From assembly GCF_036203305.1 (NCBI RefSeq), contig NZ_CP108131.1, positions 6,324,001-6,388,000 on the forward strand: a stretch of DNA of 64,000 nt, read 5' to 3'. The translations under genes were made by a program, and so were the position numbers. How positions within the stretch are numbered: the stretch's first letter is position 1; each line of letters begins with the position of its first letter. This DNA comes from Streptomyces sp. NBC_00190. GTDB lineage: Bacteria > Actinomycetota > Actinomycetes > Streptomycetales > Streptomycetaceae. The notes under the pieces were generated by a model that did not search any database, was not told the DNA's origin, and worked only from the letters and a program-made list of their open reading frames with translations. Positions 1 through 12,100 of the stretch are shown here, piece after piece.

Positions 1-3000
1 CGGCAGGCTCGCCGGTCTGAGCGGAGCGGACCGCGCCGCTGCCGTGCTCGACCTGGTCCGTACGACGGTCGCGACGGTCCTGGGACACGCCTCGGGCGAC
101 GCCATCGAACCCGGGCGCGCCTTCGACGAGCTGGGCTTCGACTCGCTGACCGCCGTCGAACTGCGCAACCGGCTCGACTCGGCCACCGGACTGCGACTTC
201 CGGCCACGCTGATCTTCGATTACCCGACGGCCGAAGCGGCCGCGACGTACGTGCGGGAACTCCTGGACGGCACCCCGGACGCGGGCTCCGCGCAGGGGGC
301 GGCCGTCGCCGTCCGCGCCACGGACGACGACCCGATCGTGATCGTCGGCATGGCCTGCCGCTACCCGGGCGGGGTGACCACGCCGGACGGCCTGTGGCGG
401 CTGGTCGCCGACGGCGTGGACGCGATCGCCCCCCTGCCCGACGACCGGGGCTGGGACCCCGGCGTCTACGACCCGGAACCCGGCGTGCCGGGCAAGTCGT
501 ACGCCCGCGACGGAGGCTTCCTCTACGACGCGGCCGAGTTCGACCCGGCCTTCTTCGGGATCAGCCCGCGCGAGGCGCTGACCATGGACCCGCAGCAGCG
601 GCTGCTGCTGGAGATCTCTTGGGAGGCCATCGAGCGCGCGGGAGTCGACCCGGGCGTACTCAAGGGCAGCCGGACGGGTGTCTACGCCGGTGTGATGTAC
701 CACGACTACGCGGGCGGCACGGCGGGCAGTCTCGTCTCCGGCCGGGTCGCCTACACCCTGGGGCTGGAGGGGCCCGCCGTCACCGTGGACACGGCGTGCT
801 CGTCCTCGCTGGTCGCACTGCACATGGCGGCGCAGGCGCTGAGATCGGGCGAGTGCTCCCTGGCCCTGGCGGGCGGTGTGACCGTGATGTCCACGCCCGA
901 CATGCTCGTGTACTTCAGCGAGCAGCGCGGCCTGTCCATGGACGGCCGGTGCAAGTCCTTCGGCGCGGGCGCGGACGGTACCGGCTGGGGCGAGGGCGCC
1001 GGAATGCTGCTGCTGGAGCGGCTTTCGGACGCTCGGCGCAACGGGCACCCGGTCCTGGCGACGGTGCGGGGTTCGGCGCTGAACCAGGACGGTGCGTCGA
1101 ACGGTCTGACCGCGCCGAACGGGCCCGCGCAGCAGCGGGTGATCCGCCAGGCCCTGGCGGACGCCGGTCTGTCGGCGGCCGAGGTGGACGCGGTGGAGGC
1201 GCACGGTACGGGCACCCGGCTGGGCGACCCGATCGAGGCGCAGGCGCTGCTGGCGACGTACGGCCAGGGGCGGGCCGAGGGGCAGCCGCTGTGGCTGGGC
1301 TCCGTCAAGTCCAACTTCGGTCACACGCAGGCGGCCGCCGGTGTCGCGGGCATCATCAAGATGGTGATGGCGATGCGGCACGGTGTGCTGCCGCCGACCC
1401 TCCACGCCGAGGAGCGCTCGGACCAGATCGACTGGTCGGCGGGTGACGTGGAACTGCTGACCGAGGCGCGCGAGTGGGACGCTACGGACCGGCCGCGCCG
1501 GGCCGCCGTCTCCTCGTTCGGGCTGAGCGGGACGAACGCGCACGTGATCGTCGAGGAGGCGCCGCGGGAAGCCGTGGCCGAAGCCGCCGGCGAGCCGGGG
1601 GCCGGACTGCCCGTCGTGCCGTGGGTGTTGTCGGCGAAGTCCGCGAAGGCGCTGGCCGGCCAGGCCGAGCGGCTGCTCGCGGTGGCGGACGCGTACCGCC
1701 CCGAGGACATCGGGCACGCACTCGCCACCTCGCGCGGTGCCATGGAGCACCGGGCGGTGATCGTGGGCGACGACCGCCCGGGTGCACTGGCGGCGCTGGC
1801 CGCGGGGCAGCAGTACCCGGGGGTGGTCAGCGGGGCGGTGGCGAAGGGCCGGACGGCGTTCCTGTTCACGGGGCAGGGTGCGCAGTGGCTGGGGATGGGG
1901 CGGGAGTTGTACGTGTCCTTCCCGGTGTTCGCCGAGGCTTTCGACGCGGTGTGTGCGGAGGTCGACGGGCATCTGGGGTGCTCGTTGCGTGAGGTGGTGT
2001 GGGGTGGGGACGCGGAGGCGTTGAACGCGACGGCGATCACCCAGCCGGCGTTGTTCGCGCTTGAGGTGGCGTTGTTCCGGCTGGTCGAGGCGTGGGGTGT
2101 GAAGCCCGATGTGGTGGCCGGTCATTCGATCGGTGAGCTGGCGGCGGCGCATGTCGCCGGTGTGTTGTCGTTGGCGGATGCGGCTCAACTTGTGGTGGCG
2201 CGTGGCCGTCTGATGCAGGCGCTGCCTGCGGGTGGTGCGATGCTGGCCGTGCAGGCCACGGAGGCGGAGGTGCTGCCGCTGCTGTCCGATGGTGTCGGTG
2301 TCGCGGCGGTGAACGGTCCGCAGTCGGTGGTGGTCTCGGGTGTCGAGGCCGGGGTGCTGGCCGTGGGTGAGCACTTCTCGGCGGCGGGTCGCAAGACCAG
2401 CCGTCTGTCGGTGTCGCACGCGTTCCACTCGGCTCTGATGGACCCGATGCTGGACGAATTCCGTTCCGTAGCCGATGGGTTGAGTTTCGCGGAGCCCCGT
2501 ATCCCGGTGGTCTCCACGGTCTCGGGTGAGCTGTCGGAGGCGTGGCAGTCGCCCGAGTACTGGGTCGGGCAGGTCCGTGAGGCCGTCCGTTTCGCCGACG
2601 CGGTGCTCGCGCTGGAGCAGCAGGGTGTGACCCGGTTCCTGGAGATCGGCCCGGACGGGATCCTGACCGGCCTCGCCGCGCAGAGCCTGGACGACGCCGT
2701 GCTCGTCGCGGCCGTGCGCAAGAACCGCTCCGAGCCGGAGACCCTGGTCGCCGCCGTGGCCCAGCTCCACGTCCACGGCGTGGCCGTCGACTGGGAGGCG
2801 TTCCACGCCGGTACCGGCGCCCGCCGCGTCGACCTGCCCACCTACGCCTTCCAGCGCACCCGCTACTGGATGACGGCCCCTTCGGCGGCCGGCGGAACTG
2901 CCGACGCCGGGCAGGTCGCGATCGACCACCCCGTGCTGCGCGCCGCCGTCGAGCTGCCCGACGACGGGGGAGCGGTACTCACCGGCCGGCTGTCCGCGAG

Positions 3001-5578
3001 CAGCCACGGCTGGATCGCCGATCACGAGGTCCTGGGAAGCGTCCTGCTGCCGGGTACCGGCTTCGTGGAGCTGGCGGTACGCGCCGGCGACCAGGTGGGC
3101 TGCGGACTGCTCGAAGAACTCACCCTGCAGGCTCCGCTGATCCTGCCCGACCGGGGCGGCATCGCCGTCCAGGTCGTCGTCGGCCCGGCCGACGGGACGG
3201 GGCGCCGGACCGTTGCGGTCCACTCGCGCGCCGACGACCAGCCGGACCTGCCGTGGACCCGCCACGCCGAAGGCGTGCTGTCCTCGCCGCCCGCCGATGC
3301 CGGGGAGGCGCTCACCAACTGGCCGCCGACGGGAGCCGAGGCGCTTCCCGTGTCCGCCGCCTACCCGGACCTCGCCGCCGTCGGCTATCACTACGGGCCG
3401 ACGTTCCAAGGCCTCAAGGCGGCCTGGCGGCTGGGCGACGCCCTCTACGCCGAGGTCGCCCTGCCGGAGCGGGCCCACGAGGACGCCGCCCGGTTCGGGC
3501 TCCACCCCGCCCTGCTCGACGCGGCCATGCACGTCGGCCTGCTCGGCATTCCGGGCCGCGAAGGCGGCGGACAGACCCTGCTGCCCTTCGCCTGGAACGG
3601 TGTCGCACTGCATGCCCCGGGAGCCAAGGCCCTGCGGGTGCGGATCACCCCCGTCGCCCAGCAGGACGGCCTCTCGCTCACCGTCGCCGACGAGCACGGC
3701 AATCCCGTGCTGTCGGTCGAGTCCCTGCTCTCCCGGCCCGTGTCGCCGGAACAGCTGACCGCCGGCACCGGAAACGCGCTGCTCCACGTGGAGTGGCAGC
3801 CCGCGCCGCCGCCCGCTCCGGCCGCCGCGCCCGAGGCCGTGGTCCTGGACTGCGCCGAGGTGCCGGCCACCGCCGACGTGCTGGCGGACGTACGGACCCA
3901 CGCGCAGCGGGTCCTGACAGCGGTGCAGGAGTGGCTGGCGGACGACCGCGCCGAGGGCGCGGTGCTGGCGGTGGTCACGCGGGGTGCGGTGGCCGTCGGC
4001 GACGGAGAAGCCGTCGATGTGCGGCAGGCTCCGGTGTGGGGTCTGGTGCGCGCGGCGCAGGCGGAGAACCCGGGCCGGTTCGTGCTGGTGGACACCGACG
4101 GGTCGGTCGATCTCGGCGCGGCCCTGTCCCAGGGCGAGCCGGAGTCGGCCGTACGCGCCGGTGGACTGCTGGTTCCGCGGCTGTCGCGGTTGACGGCCGA
4201 CGCGGATGACACCGGGCCCGCGTGGGACAGCACGGGGACGGTTCTGATCACCGGCGGTACCGGCGGCCTGGGCGCCCTGGTGGCCCGCCACCTCGTCGCC
4301 GAGCACGGGGTGCGTCATCTGCTGCTGGCCGGCAGGCGGGGCGCGGACGCGCCCGGCGTCGGCGAACTCGTCGCCGACCTGACGGGGGCGGGTGCGCGGG
4401 TCGCGGTCGCGGCCTGCGATGTCGCGGACCGGGAGGCGCTCGCCGCCCTCCTGGACGGTGTGGATCCGGCGGCTCCGCTGTCGGGTGTGGTGCATGTCGC
4501 GGGTGTCGCGGACAACGGTGTGGTCGGTGCGCTCACTCCCGAGCGCATGGACGCCGTGCTGCGTCCGAAGGCGGACGCGGCCTGGCATCTGCACGAGCTG
4601 ACCCGGGGCCTGGACCTGTCGGCGTTCGTCATGTTCTCGTCGGCGGGCGGTCTGGTGCTGGCGGCCGGTCAGGGCAATTACGCGGCCGCCAACGTCTTCC
4701 TCGACGCGCTCGCGGCTCACCGCCGCGCGGAGGGGCTGGCGGCCACCGCGATGGCCTTCGGCCTCTGGGACGTCAGCACCGGCATGGCCGCCCACCTCAC
4801 CGAAGCGGACCTGGAGCGCATGCGCCGCGCCGGCACGCCCGCCCTGTCGGAGGAGGAAGCGCTCGCCCTGTTCGACGCCTCACTGGCGTCGGGCAGGCCG
4901 GTGACCGTCCCGCTCCAGGTGGACACGGCCGCGTTGCGTACCCGGAGTGACGAACTGCCCGCCTTGCTCCGGGGGTTGGTCCCGGCCACGCGCAAGCGGG
5001 CCGCGGCGGGGCCGGCGTCCACGGGCGGCGCCCCGCTGGCCGACCGCATCGCAGGGCACGACGAGGAGGAGCGGAATCGGATCATCCTGGACGTCGTACG
5101 GGGCCACGCGGCGGCCGTACTCGGTCACGCTTCCGGCGACGCCATCGAACCCGACCGTGCCTTCGGCGAGTTGGGCTTCGACTCGCTCGGCTCGGTCGAG
5201 CTGCGCAATCAGCTGAACGCGGCCAGTGGGCTGCGGCTGCCCGCCACGCTGATCTTCGACTATCCGAGTGCGGCGGAGGTCGCCGCCTACATCGCCGAGC
5301 GCCTCGTGCCCGCCGTACCCGCATCGGGGGTGGAGTCCGACCTGGAAAGGCTGGAGTCCCTCCTGATGACCGCCGCCCCGCCCGCCGGCCCCGGCAGGGC
5401 GCGGCTGGCCGAGCGGCTGCGGGAGCTGGCCGGCCGGCTCGACGGACCGTTGATGGACGCCCAGGGGTATGCCACGCCGGAGATCCCGGACCGTGGCCAG
5501 GAGGACCTGAACGAGGTCACCGCGGACGAGCTGTTCGACATCCTCGACAACGAGCTCGGCACCCCCGCGACCCCCTGA
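1..5578 (+). CDS. Type I modular PKS, 3' part (ACP; KS-AT-DH-KR-ACP)
   Basis: The frame is open to the left edge from base 2, so only the C-terminal 1858 residues are here. It begins inside the ACP of a preceding module (GFDSL near base 138). A full module follows: KS from about 329 (TACSSS near 790, [15 protein letters not shown]), AT from about 1850 (GHSIG near 2121, HAFH near 2418, predicting malonyl-CoA), DH from about 2920 ([10 protein letters not shown] near 3021 and a DAAMH motif), KR from about 4235 (GGTGGLG; a D in VADN at the LDD position suggests a B-type alcohol) and ACP (GFDSL near 5175). There is no ER, so the module should leave a trans-type alkene. The C-terminal tail ending [12 protein letters not shown] resembles a class 1 docking tail that would pair with the coiled-coil start of the next protein. 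The gene is followed by a strong hairpin, so the next PKS gene probably has its own promoter. Confidence 0.95.
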   Translation, partial: GRLAGLSGADRAAAVLDLVRTTVATVLGHASGDAIEPGRAFDELGFDSLTAVELRNRLDSATGLRLPATLIFDYPTAEAAATYVRELLDGTPDAGSAQGAAVAVRATDDDPIVIVGMACRYPGGVTTPDGLWRLVADGVDAIAPLPDDRGWDPGVYDPEPGVPGKSYARDGGFLYDAAEFDPAFFGISPREALTMDPQQRLLLEISWEAIERAGVDPGVLKGSRTGVYAGVMYHDYAGGTAGSLVSGRVAYTLGLEGPAVTVDTACSSSLVALHMAAQALRSGECSLALAGGVTVMSTPDMLVYFSEQRGLSMDGRCKSFGAGADGTGWGEGAGMLLLERLSDARRNGHPVLATVRGSALNQDGASNGLTAPNGPAQQRVIRQALADAGLSAAEVDAVEAHGTGTRLGDPIEAQALLATYGQGRAEGQPLWLGSVKSNFGHTQAAAGVAGIIKMVMAMRHGVLPPTLHAEERSDQIDWSAGDVELLTEAREWDATDRPRRAAVSSFGLSGTNAHVIVEEAPREAVAEAAGEPGAGLPVVPWVLSAKSAKALAGQAERLLAVADAYRPEDIGHALATSRGAMEHRAVIVGDDRPGALAALAAGQQYPGVVSGAVAKGRTAFLFTGQGAQWLGMGRELYVSFPVFAEAFDAVCAEVDGHLGCSLREVVWGGDAEALNATAITQPALFALEVALFRLVEAWGVKPDVVAGHSIGELAAAHVAGVLSLADAAQLVVARGRLMQALPAGGAMLAVQATEAEVLPLLSDGVGVAAVNGPQSVVVSGVEAGVLAVGEHFSAAGRKTSRLSVSHAFHSALMDPMLDEFRSVADGLSFAEPRIPVVSTVSGELSEAWQSPEYWVGQVREAVRFADAVLALEQQGVTRFLEIGPDGILTGLAAQSLDDAVLVAAVRKNRSEPETLVAAVAQLHVHGVAVDWEAFHAGTGARRVDLPTYAFQRTRYWMTAPSAAGGTADAGQVAIDHPVLRAAVELPDDGGAVLTGRLSASSHGWIADHEVLGSVLLPGTGFVELAVRAGDQVGCGLLEELTLQAPLILPDRGGIAVQVVVGPADGTGRRTVAVHSRADDQPDLPWTRHAEGVLSSPPADAGEALTNWPPTGAEALPVSAAYPDLAAVGYHYGPTFQGLKAAWRLGDALYAEVALPERAHEDAARFGLHPALLDAAMHVGLLGIPGREGGGQTLLPFAWNGVALHAPGAKALRVRITPVAQQDGLSLTVADEHGNPVLSVESLLSRPVSPEQLTAGTGNALLHVEWQPAPPPAPAAAPEAVVLDCAEVPATADVLADVRTHAQRVLTAVQEWLADDRAEGAVLAVVTRGAVAVGDGEAVDVRQAPVWGLVRAAQAENPGRFVLVDTDGSVDLGAALSQGEPESAVRAGGLLVPRLSRLTADADDTGPAWDSTGTVLITGGTGGLGALVARHLVAEHGVRHLLLAGRRGADAPGVGELVADLTGAGARVAVAACDVADREALAALLDGVDPAAPLSGVVHVAGVADNGVVGALTPERMDAVLRPKADAAWHLHELTRGLDLSAFVMFSSAGGLVLAAGQGNYAAANVFLDALAAHRRAEGLAATAMAFGLWDVSTGMAAHLTEADLERMRRAGTPALSEEEALALFDASLASGRPVTVPLQVDTAALRTRSDELPALLRGLVPATRKRAAAGPASTGGAPLADRIAGHDEEERNRIILDVVRGHAAAVLGHASGDAIEPDRAFGELGFDSLGSVELRNQLNAASGLRLPATLIFDYPSAAEVAAYIAERLVPAVPASGVESDLERLESLLMTAAPPAGPGRARLAERLRELAGRLDGPLMDAQGYATPEIPDRGQEDLNEVTADELFDILDNELGTPATP
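1849..2870 (+). repeat. AT-domain segment nearly duplicated at 21058-22081
   Basis: The acyltransferase coding segment of this module is almost base-for-base the same as the AT of the second module of the large PKS. Differences are scattered, with a more divergent patch around 2460-2520. It also shares an unusual, lower-GC codon style (many TTG, GTT and GTG codons) that the flanking KS and DH segments lack. This fits recent recombination or gene conversion between modules. Confidence 0.8.
4532..4769 (+). repeat. 238-bp KR segment identical to 23761-23998
   Basis: By eye the two segments are identical over all 238 bases. They cover the KR region from the PERMDAVL motif through the catalytic Ser/Tyr/Asn region to AFGLWG/AFGLWD. 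The identity includes synonymous positions, so it reflects recent exchange and not only protein conservation. Confidence 0.85.
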
Positions 5579-5611
5579 CCGCCTGACCCGAGGCGGATCG
5601 GCGTCACCCCG

Positions 5612-5658
5612 GGCCGGGGTGCGTGACAGCTGCACGACAGCCGTCACGCACCCCGGCC
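5612..5658. terminator. Hairpin terminator after first PKS gene
   Basis: Perfect 16-bp inverted repeat: left arm GGCCGGGGTGCGTGAC at 5612-5627, right arm GTCACGCACCCCGGCC at 5643-5658, with a 15-base loop. It lies 34 bases after the stop codon. The right arm is followed by only TTT, which is common for Streptomyces terminators. Confidence 0.75.
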
Positions 5659-5706
5659 TTTCACGCGTTCTCCCCCTCGTCCGCGGGCTCCCGCGGCAGG
5701 GGTGGG

Positions 5707-5743
5707 TTAAGGGTAGGCCGCCCTTCCGGCAGCTCAGTAGCGT
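5707..5743 (+). promoter_or_regulatory. Candidate activator site and -10 for PKS gene at 5820
   Basis: In the 241-base gap between the first and second PKS genes, GTTAAGGGTAGG (5706-5717) lies 20 bases upstream of a -10-like TAGCGT (5738-5743). No good -35 is seen. Almost the same element and a -10-like TAGCAT occur before the aminomutase gene at 34266-34322, where the element is 21 bases further upstream. This suggests a shared activator site. It is inferred from two copies only. Confidence 0.4.
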
Positions 5744-5819
5744 TCCAACCGATCAACTGAACGGCCAGGTACGACACATGAGTCGCCACGGTATGTCCGA
5801 CCAGAGGGAGTAGGTCTCG

Positions 5820-8800
5820 GTGAGCAACGAGGAGCGGCTTCTCGAGTATCTGAAGCGGGCCACGTCCGACCTGCGTGACGCCCGTCGCCGCCTCGCCGAG
5901 GCCGAGAGCCGCCGCCCTTCCCACCACGGCGACCCGATCGTCATCGTGGGGATGGGCTGCCGCTACCCGGGCGGGGTGACCACCCCGGAGGAGCTGTGGC
6001 AGCTCGTCTCCGGAGGCGTCGACGCCATCGGCGGGTTCCCGGAGGACCGCGGCTGGGACCCGGAGGTCTACGACCCGGAGCCGGGCACGCCGGGCAAGAC
6101 GTACGCCCGTGAAGGCGGATTCCTTTACGACGCCGCAGAGTTCGACCCGGTGTTCTTCGGGATCAGCCCGAACGAGGCACTGATGACGGACCCGCAGCAG
6201 CGGCTGCTGCTGGAGGTGTCCTGGGAGGCCATCGAGCGGGCCGGCATCGACCCCACCACCCTCAAGGGCAGTTCGACCGGCGTGTTCGCCGGTGTGATGT
6301 ACCACGACTACGCCCTGGGCCGGGAGCCCGGCAGCACCACCGCGGGCAGCGTGGTCTCGGGGCGGGTCGCCTACACGCTGGGTCTGGAAGGCCCGGCGGT
6401 GAGCGTGGACACGGCGTGCTCGTCGTCCCTCGTCGCCCTGCACATGGCGGCCCAGGCGCTGCGGTCGGGCGAGTGCGATCTCGCCCTGGCCGGCGGGGTC
6501 ACCGTCATGTCCACGCCGGACATGTTCGTCTACTTCAGCACCCAGCAGGGCCTGGCCGCCGACGGCCGGTCCAAGTCGTTCGCCGCCTCGGCGGACGGCG
6601 TCGCCTGCTCGGAAGGCGCCGGGGTGCTGCTGCTGGAGCGGCTCTCGGACGCGCGGCGCAACGGACACAACGTGCTGGCCGTGGTCCGGGGTTCGGCGCT
6701 GAACCAGGACGGCGCGTCCAACGGTCTGACCGCCCCGAACGGCCCGGCGCAGCAGCGGGTGATCCGCCGCGCACTGGCGGATGCCGGGCTGTCGGCGGCC
6801 GAGGTCGACGCGGTCGAGGCACACGGCACGGGCACGACCCTCGGTGACCCGATCGAAGCGCAGGCCCTGCTGGAGACGTACGGGCAGAACCGGCCCGAGG
6901 ACCGGCCGCTGTGGCTGGGGTCCATCAAGTCGAACATGGGGCACAGCCAGGCGGCGGCGGGTGTCGCGGGCGTCATCAAGATGGTGATGGCCCTGCGCCA
7001 CGGCGTTCTGCCGCCGACCCTGCACGTGGACGAGCCCTCGGACCAGGTCGACTGGTCGGCGGGCAGCGTGGAACTGCTCACCGAGGCCCGGAAGTGGGAG
7101 GCCGGGGCCGGTGTGCGGCGGGCGGGGATCTCGTCGTTCGGCATCAGCGGGACGAACGCCCACGTGATCGTCGAGGAGGCGCCCGCAGGCGCCGGGGAGC
7201 CGGCTGTGCGGGCCGCAGTCCCCGTCGCGCCGTGGGTGATGTCGGCGAAGACCCCGCAGGCGCTGGCCGCGCAGGCCGAGCGCCTGCGGGGAGCGGACGT
7301 CGACGAGGCCGGAGCGGTCGACGTCGGACTCTCCCTGGCCGCCTCGCGCACCGCCTTCGCCCACCGGGCGGTGGTGGTGGGTGACCGCGGCAGCGGGCTC
7401 GCCGCGCTCGCGTCGGGCGAGGAGTCGCCCGGCGTGGTGACCGGGCAGATCCGGCGAGGTGGCCGTACGGCGTTCCTGTTCACGGGACAGGGCGCCCAGC
7501 GGCTGGGGATGGGCCGCGAACTGTACGCGTCCTTCCCGGTGTTCGCCGAGGCGTTCGACGCGGTGTGTGCGGAGGTCGACCCGCATCTGGGGCGGTCGTT
7601 GCGTGAGGTGGTGTGGGGTGAGGATCCGGAGGCGTTGAACGCGACGGCGATCACCCAGCCGGCGTTGTTCGCGCTTGAGGTGGCGTTGTTCCGGCTGGTC
7701 GAGGCGTGGGGTGTGAAGCCCGATGTGGTGGCCGGTCATTCGATCGGTGAGCTGGCCGCCGCCCACGCGGTGGGGGTGCTGTCGCTCGCTGACGCGGCCC
7801 GGCTGGTCGTGGCGCGTGGCCGTCTGATGCAGGCACTGCCTGCGGGTGGCGCGATGCTGGCCGTGCAGGCCACCGAGGGCGAGGTGCTGCCGCTGCTGGG
7901 CGACGGTGTCGGGATCGCGGCGGTCAACGGGCCGGAATCCGTGGTGGTTTCGGGTGTGGAGGCTGCGGTCCTGGCGCTCGGCGGGCATGTCGAGGCGGCG
8001 GGTCGCAAGACCAGCAGGCTGTCCGTCTCGCACGCGTTCCATTCCTCGCTGATGGATCCGATGCTCGACGAGTTCCGGGCCGTCGCCGGGGAGCTGGCGT
8101 ACGGGGAGCCGCGGGTCGCGGCCGTCTCGACCGTGACGGGTGACCGGTCCGGTGCGGACTGGGAGTCGCCCGAGTACTGGGTCGGCCAGGTCCGCGAAGC
8201 CGTCCGCTTCGCCGACGCCGTGCGCACGCTGGAGCAGGAAGGCGTCACCCGGTTCCTGGAGATCGGGCCCGACGGGATCCTCACCGGACTCGCCAGCCAG
8301 AGCCTCGACGGCGACGACAGCGCCCGCGCCGTCCTCGTACCCGTCCTGCGCAGGAACCGTCCCGAGCCGGAGACCCTGGTCACGGCCCTCGCGCAACTGC
8401 ACGTGGACGGCGTACGCGTCGACTGGGAGGCGTACTACGCCGGCACCGGCGCCCAGCGCGTCGACCTGCCCACCTACCCCTTCCAGCGCACCCGCTACTG
8501 GGTCGACGCCGCGGGTTCCACAGCCGCCCCCGTCGCCCCGCCCGCCCACGACGTCCCCTCGGCCGAGGAGTCCCGGGAGGCCGCCGAGGCCCTGCGGGCC
8601 AAGCTCGACGGGGCCGACGCCGCCGAGAGCGGCCGGATCCTGCTGGCGCTGGTGCGTACGCATGTCGCGGCCGTCCTCGGCTACACGTCCGCCACCACCG
8701 TGGAGGCCGACCTCGCCTTCCGTGACATGGGCTTCGACTCGCTGGCCGCCGTGGAACTGCGCAAGCGGCTCACCGCGGCGAGCGGATGCGACCTGCCCGC

Positions 8801-9131
8801 CACCCTGATCTTCGACTACCCGACCCCCCGGGCCGCCGCCGCCCACCTCGGCGAGCGGATGGAGGCCCAGCCCGTGGGCGGTGATCCGGCCGCCGCCGCG
8901 CTGGCCGAACTCGACCGCATCGAGGCCGTGCTCACCGGATTCCCCGCAACCGGCGGGGACACCGAGGTCATCGGCGCCCGCGCCGACGCGATCACCGCCC
9001 GGCTGGAGGCCGTCGTACGCCGCTGGCGCGACGCCCGGGGCGCCGGACCCGCCGACGACGGCCCCGACTTCGAAACGGTCACCGACGAGGAGCTGTTCGA
9101 CGTGCTCGACAGCGAATTCGGCATCTCCTAG
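5820..9131 (+). CDS. Type I modular PKS, one non-reducing module (KS-AT-ACP)
   Basis: 1103 residues. The N-terminal coiled-coil docking segment ([17 protein letters not shown]) is followed by KS (about residues 36-455, [22 protein letters not shown]), AT (about 550-860, [13 protein letters not shown], malonyl type) and ACP (about 945-1015, [10 protein letters not shown]). No KR, DH or ER coding sequence lies between AT and ACP; only about 50 linker residues separate them, so this module should leave a beta-ketone. The GTG start at 5820 is chosen because GAGGGAG sits 9 bases upstream and the docking helix starts there. It ends with the acidic docking tail [13 protein letters not shown]. The next PKS gene follows after 32 bases, so the two are probably co-transcribed. 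Confidence 0.95.
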   Translation: MSNEERLLEYLKRATSDLRDARRRLAEAESRRPSHHGDPIVIVGMGCRYPGGVTTPEELWQLVSGGVDAIGGFPEDRGWDPEVYDPEPGTPGKTYAREGGFLYDAAEFDPVFFGISPNEALMTDPQQRLLLEVSWEAIERAGIDPTTLKGSSTGVFAGVMYHDYALGREPGSTTAGSVVSGRVAYTLGLEGPAVSVDTACSSSLVALHMAAQALRSGECDLALAGGVTVMSTPDMFVYFSTQQGLAADGRSKSFAASADGVACSEGAGVLLLERLSDARRNGHNVLAVVRGSALNQDGASNGLTAPNGPAQQRVIRRALADAGLSAAEVDAVEAHGTGTTLGDPIEAQALLETYGQNRPEDRPLWLGSIKSNMGHSQAAAGVAGVIKMVMALRHGVLPPTLHVDEPSDQVDWSAGSVELLTEARKWEAGAGVRRAGISSFGISGTNAHVIVEEAPAGAGEPAVRAAVPVAPWVMSAKTPQALAAQAERLRGADVDEAGAVDVGLSLAASRTAFAHRAVVVGDRGSGLAALASGEESPGVVTGQIRRGGRTAFLFTGQGAQRLGMGRELYASFPVFAEAFDAVCAEVDPHLGRSLREVVWGEDPEALNATAITQPALFALEVALFRLVEAWGVKPDVVAGHSIGELAAAHAVGVLSLADAARLVVARGRLMQALPAGGAMLAVQATEGEVLPLLGDGVGIAAVNGPESVVVSGVEAAVLALGGHVEAAGRKTSRLSVSHAFHSSLMDPMLDEFRAVAGELAYGEPRVAAVSTVTGDRSGADWESPEYWVGQVREAVRFADAVRTLEQEGVTRFLEIGPDGILTGLASQSLDGDDSARAVLVPVLRRNRPEPETLVTALAQLHVDGVRVDWEAYYAGTGAQRVDLPTYPFQRTRYWVDAAGSTAAPVAPPAHDVPSAEESREAAEALRAKLDGADAAESGRILLALVRTHVAAVLGYTSATTVEADLAFRDMGFDSLAAVELRKRLTAASGCDLPATLIFDYPTPRAAAAHLGERMEAQPVGGDPAAAALAELDRIEAVLTGFPATGGDTEVIGARADAITARLEAVVRRWRDARGAGPADDGPDFETVTDEELFDVLDSEFGIS
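7914..8163 (+). repeat. 250-bp AT segment identical to 26599-26848
   Basis: Read side by side, the two 250-base segments are identical. They cover the AT region from [14 protein letters not shown] through the [12 protein letters not shown] specificity motif to the end of the conserved core. The wider AT segments (about 7480-8510 and 26155-27180) are also very similar, with scattered differences. Confidence 0.85.
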
Positions 9132-9163
9132 CCAGCGATCAGCTCTAGATTGGTTGAGGTTCG

Positions 9164-12100
9164 ATGAGCAACGACGAGAAGCTCCGGGACTATCTCAAGC
9201 GCGCCACCACGGAACTCCAGCGCACCAGGCGCCAGTTGCGGGAGGCCGAGGAGCAGCACCACGAGCCCGTGGCCATCGTCGCGATGGGTTGCCGTTTCCC
9301 GGGCGGCATCACCTCGCCCGAGGAGCTGTGGGACCTGGTGGACGCGGGGCGGGACGCGGTCTCGCTCTTCCCGGACGGCCGCGGCTGGGACATGGACGCC
9401 CTGTACGACCCGGAGCCGGCGACGCCCGGCAAGACGTACTGCCGGGAAGGCGGATTCCTCCACGACGCGGGCGAGTTCGACGCCGATTTCTTCAAGATCA
9501 GCCCGCGTGAGGCCCGCGACACCGACCCGCAGCAGCGCCTGCTGCTGGAGGTGTCCTGGGAGGCGATCGAACGGGCCGGGATCGACCCCACCTCCCTCAA
9601 GGGCAGCCGCACCGGCGTGTTCGCCGGTGTGGTGTACCACGACTACCCGGGCGGCGGCGGTACCGGCGGGCTCGCCAGCGTGGCCTCCGGGCGCGTGGCG
9701 TACTCGCTGGGCCTGGAAGGTCCCGCGGTCACCGTGGACACCGCCTGCTCCTCCTCCCTCGTCGCCCTCCACCTCGCCGTCCAGTCGGTGCGGACCGGAG
9801 AGTGCACGATGGCGCTCGCCGGCGGAGTGACCGTGATGGCGAGCCCGGACTCGTTCGTCGGCTTCAGCCAGGACCGCGGCCTGGCCCCCGACGGCCGCTG
9901 CAAGTCCTTCGCGGCGGCCGCGGACGGCACCACCTGGTCCGAGGGCGCGGGCATGGTCCTCGTCGAGCGGCTGTCCGACGCGCGGCGCAACGGGCACCCG
10001 GTCCTCGCCGTCGTCCGCGGTTCGGCGATGAACTCCGACGGCGCCTCCAACGGCCTCACCGCCCCCAACGGGCCGTCCCAGCAGCGGGTCATCCAGCAGG
10101 CGCTCGCCTCCGGGCGGCTGACCCCCGCCGACGTCGACGCCGTCGAGGCGCACGGCACCGGAACCACCCTGGGCGACCCGATCGAAGCGCAGGCCCTGCT
10201 CGCCGCGTACGGCCGGGAGCGGCCCGCCGACCAGCCGCTGTGGCTGGGATCGTTCAAGTCGAACATCGGCCACTCGCAGGCCGCCGCCGGTGTCGGCGGC
10301 GTCATCAAGATGGTGCAGGCCATGCGCCACGGCGTGCTGCCGCGCACCCTGCACGTGGACGAGCCGAGTCCCAACGTCGACTGGAGCGCCGGCAGCGTAC
10401 GTCTGCTGACCGAGCCGATCGCCTGGCCGGACCGCGGCCACGCCAAGCGCGCCGGGGTGTCGTCCTTCGGCCTGAGCGGCACGAACGTCCACGTCATCGT
10501 GGAGGAGGCCCCGGCCCCCGAGGCAGGGTCCGAGCCGGAGGCCGTCGGCGCCGGGACCGTCGGCGCCGGGACCGTCGGCGCCGGGACCGACGTCGGCGCC
10601 GTCCAGGACACCCCCCGCCCCCTGCCGTTCCTCGTCTCCGCACGGCGCCGCGAAGCCCTCGCCGCCCAGGCCACCCGCCTCGCCGGTCACGTGGACGCCC
10701 ACCCGCTCCACCCCCTCGCCGACACGGCCTGGTCCCTGGCCACCACCCGGGGCGCGCTCGAACACCGCGCCGTGGTCGTCGCCGACACCCACGACGAGCT
10801 GGCCCGCTCCCTGCGCGGCCTGGCCGCCGACCCGGCACTCCCCGCACCCGGCACGGTCACCGGCATCGCCCGGCCCGACGCGCTGTCCGCCGTCCTGTTC
10901 ACCGGGCAGGGCGCCCAGCGGCTCGGCATGGGGCGCGAACTGCACGCGGCCCACCCGGTGTTCGCGCGCGCCTTCGACGAGGCGGTCGCCGCCCTCGACG
11001 AGCACCTCGACACCCCCCTGCGCGACACCGTGTGGGGCGAGGACGGCGAGCTGCTCGCCGACACCGGCCGTGCCCAGCCCGCCCTGTTCGCCTGCGAGGT
11101 GGCCCTCTACCGGCTCATCGAGTCCTGGGGAGTGCGGCCCGACTTCCTCGCCGGCCACTCGATCGGCGAACTGGCCGCCGCCCACGTCAGCGGCGTGCTC
11201 ACGCTGCCCGACGCCGCCCGCCTCGTCGCGGCCCGCGGCCGGCTCATGCGCGAGCTCCCGCAGGGCGGCGCGATGGTCGCGATCGAGGCCACCGAGGACG
11301 AGGTGGACCCGCTCCTCACCGCCGTCACCGGCATCGCCGCACTCAACGGTCCCCGCTCCGTGGTCGTCTCGGGCGAGGAGGCGGAAGTCCTCGCCGTCGC
11401 CGGGCACTTCGCCGCCCTGGGACGCAAGACCAAGCGCCTGGCGGTGTCGCACGCCTTCCACTCGCCGCTGATGGAGCCGATGCTCGCCGAGTTCCGCGCC
11501 GTCGCCGAGAGCGTCCCGTACGGGACCGCCCGCGTGCCGATCGTCTCCACCGTCACCGGAGAACTGGCCGGAGCGGACGACCTGGCCTCCGCCGACTACT
11601 GGGTACGCCACGTCCGCGCGACGGTCCGGTTCTGCGACGCCGTACGGCTCCTCGCGGACAAGGGCGTCCACACCTTCCTGGAACTCGGCCCCGACGCCGC
11701 GCTCACCCCGCTCGGCCCCGACTGCCTGGCCGCCGCCCGGACCGAAGACCAGGACGGGGACGGGGACGGGGAGGACCGGCCGGTGTTCGCCGCCGCCTTG
11801 CGCCGCGGCCGCGGCGAGGAGCGCGAACTGGCCGGAGCCCTCGCCCTGGCCCACACCCGCGGCGTCCACGTCGACTGGGCCGCCTACTTCACCGCGGCCA
11901 CCGGATCCCGCCCCCGCCGCGTGGACCTGCCCACCTACGCCTTCCAGCGACGGAACTTCTGGGCGCAGGCGCAGCCCGGCGCGGCCGCCGCCACCGGGCC
12001 CGGCACCGACCCGGGAGAGTCCCGGTTCTGGGAGGCCGTGGAGCGCGAGGACACCGCGGGACTCGCCGAACGGCTCGGCCTCGACCCCGCAGCCCTCGCC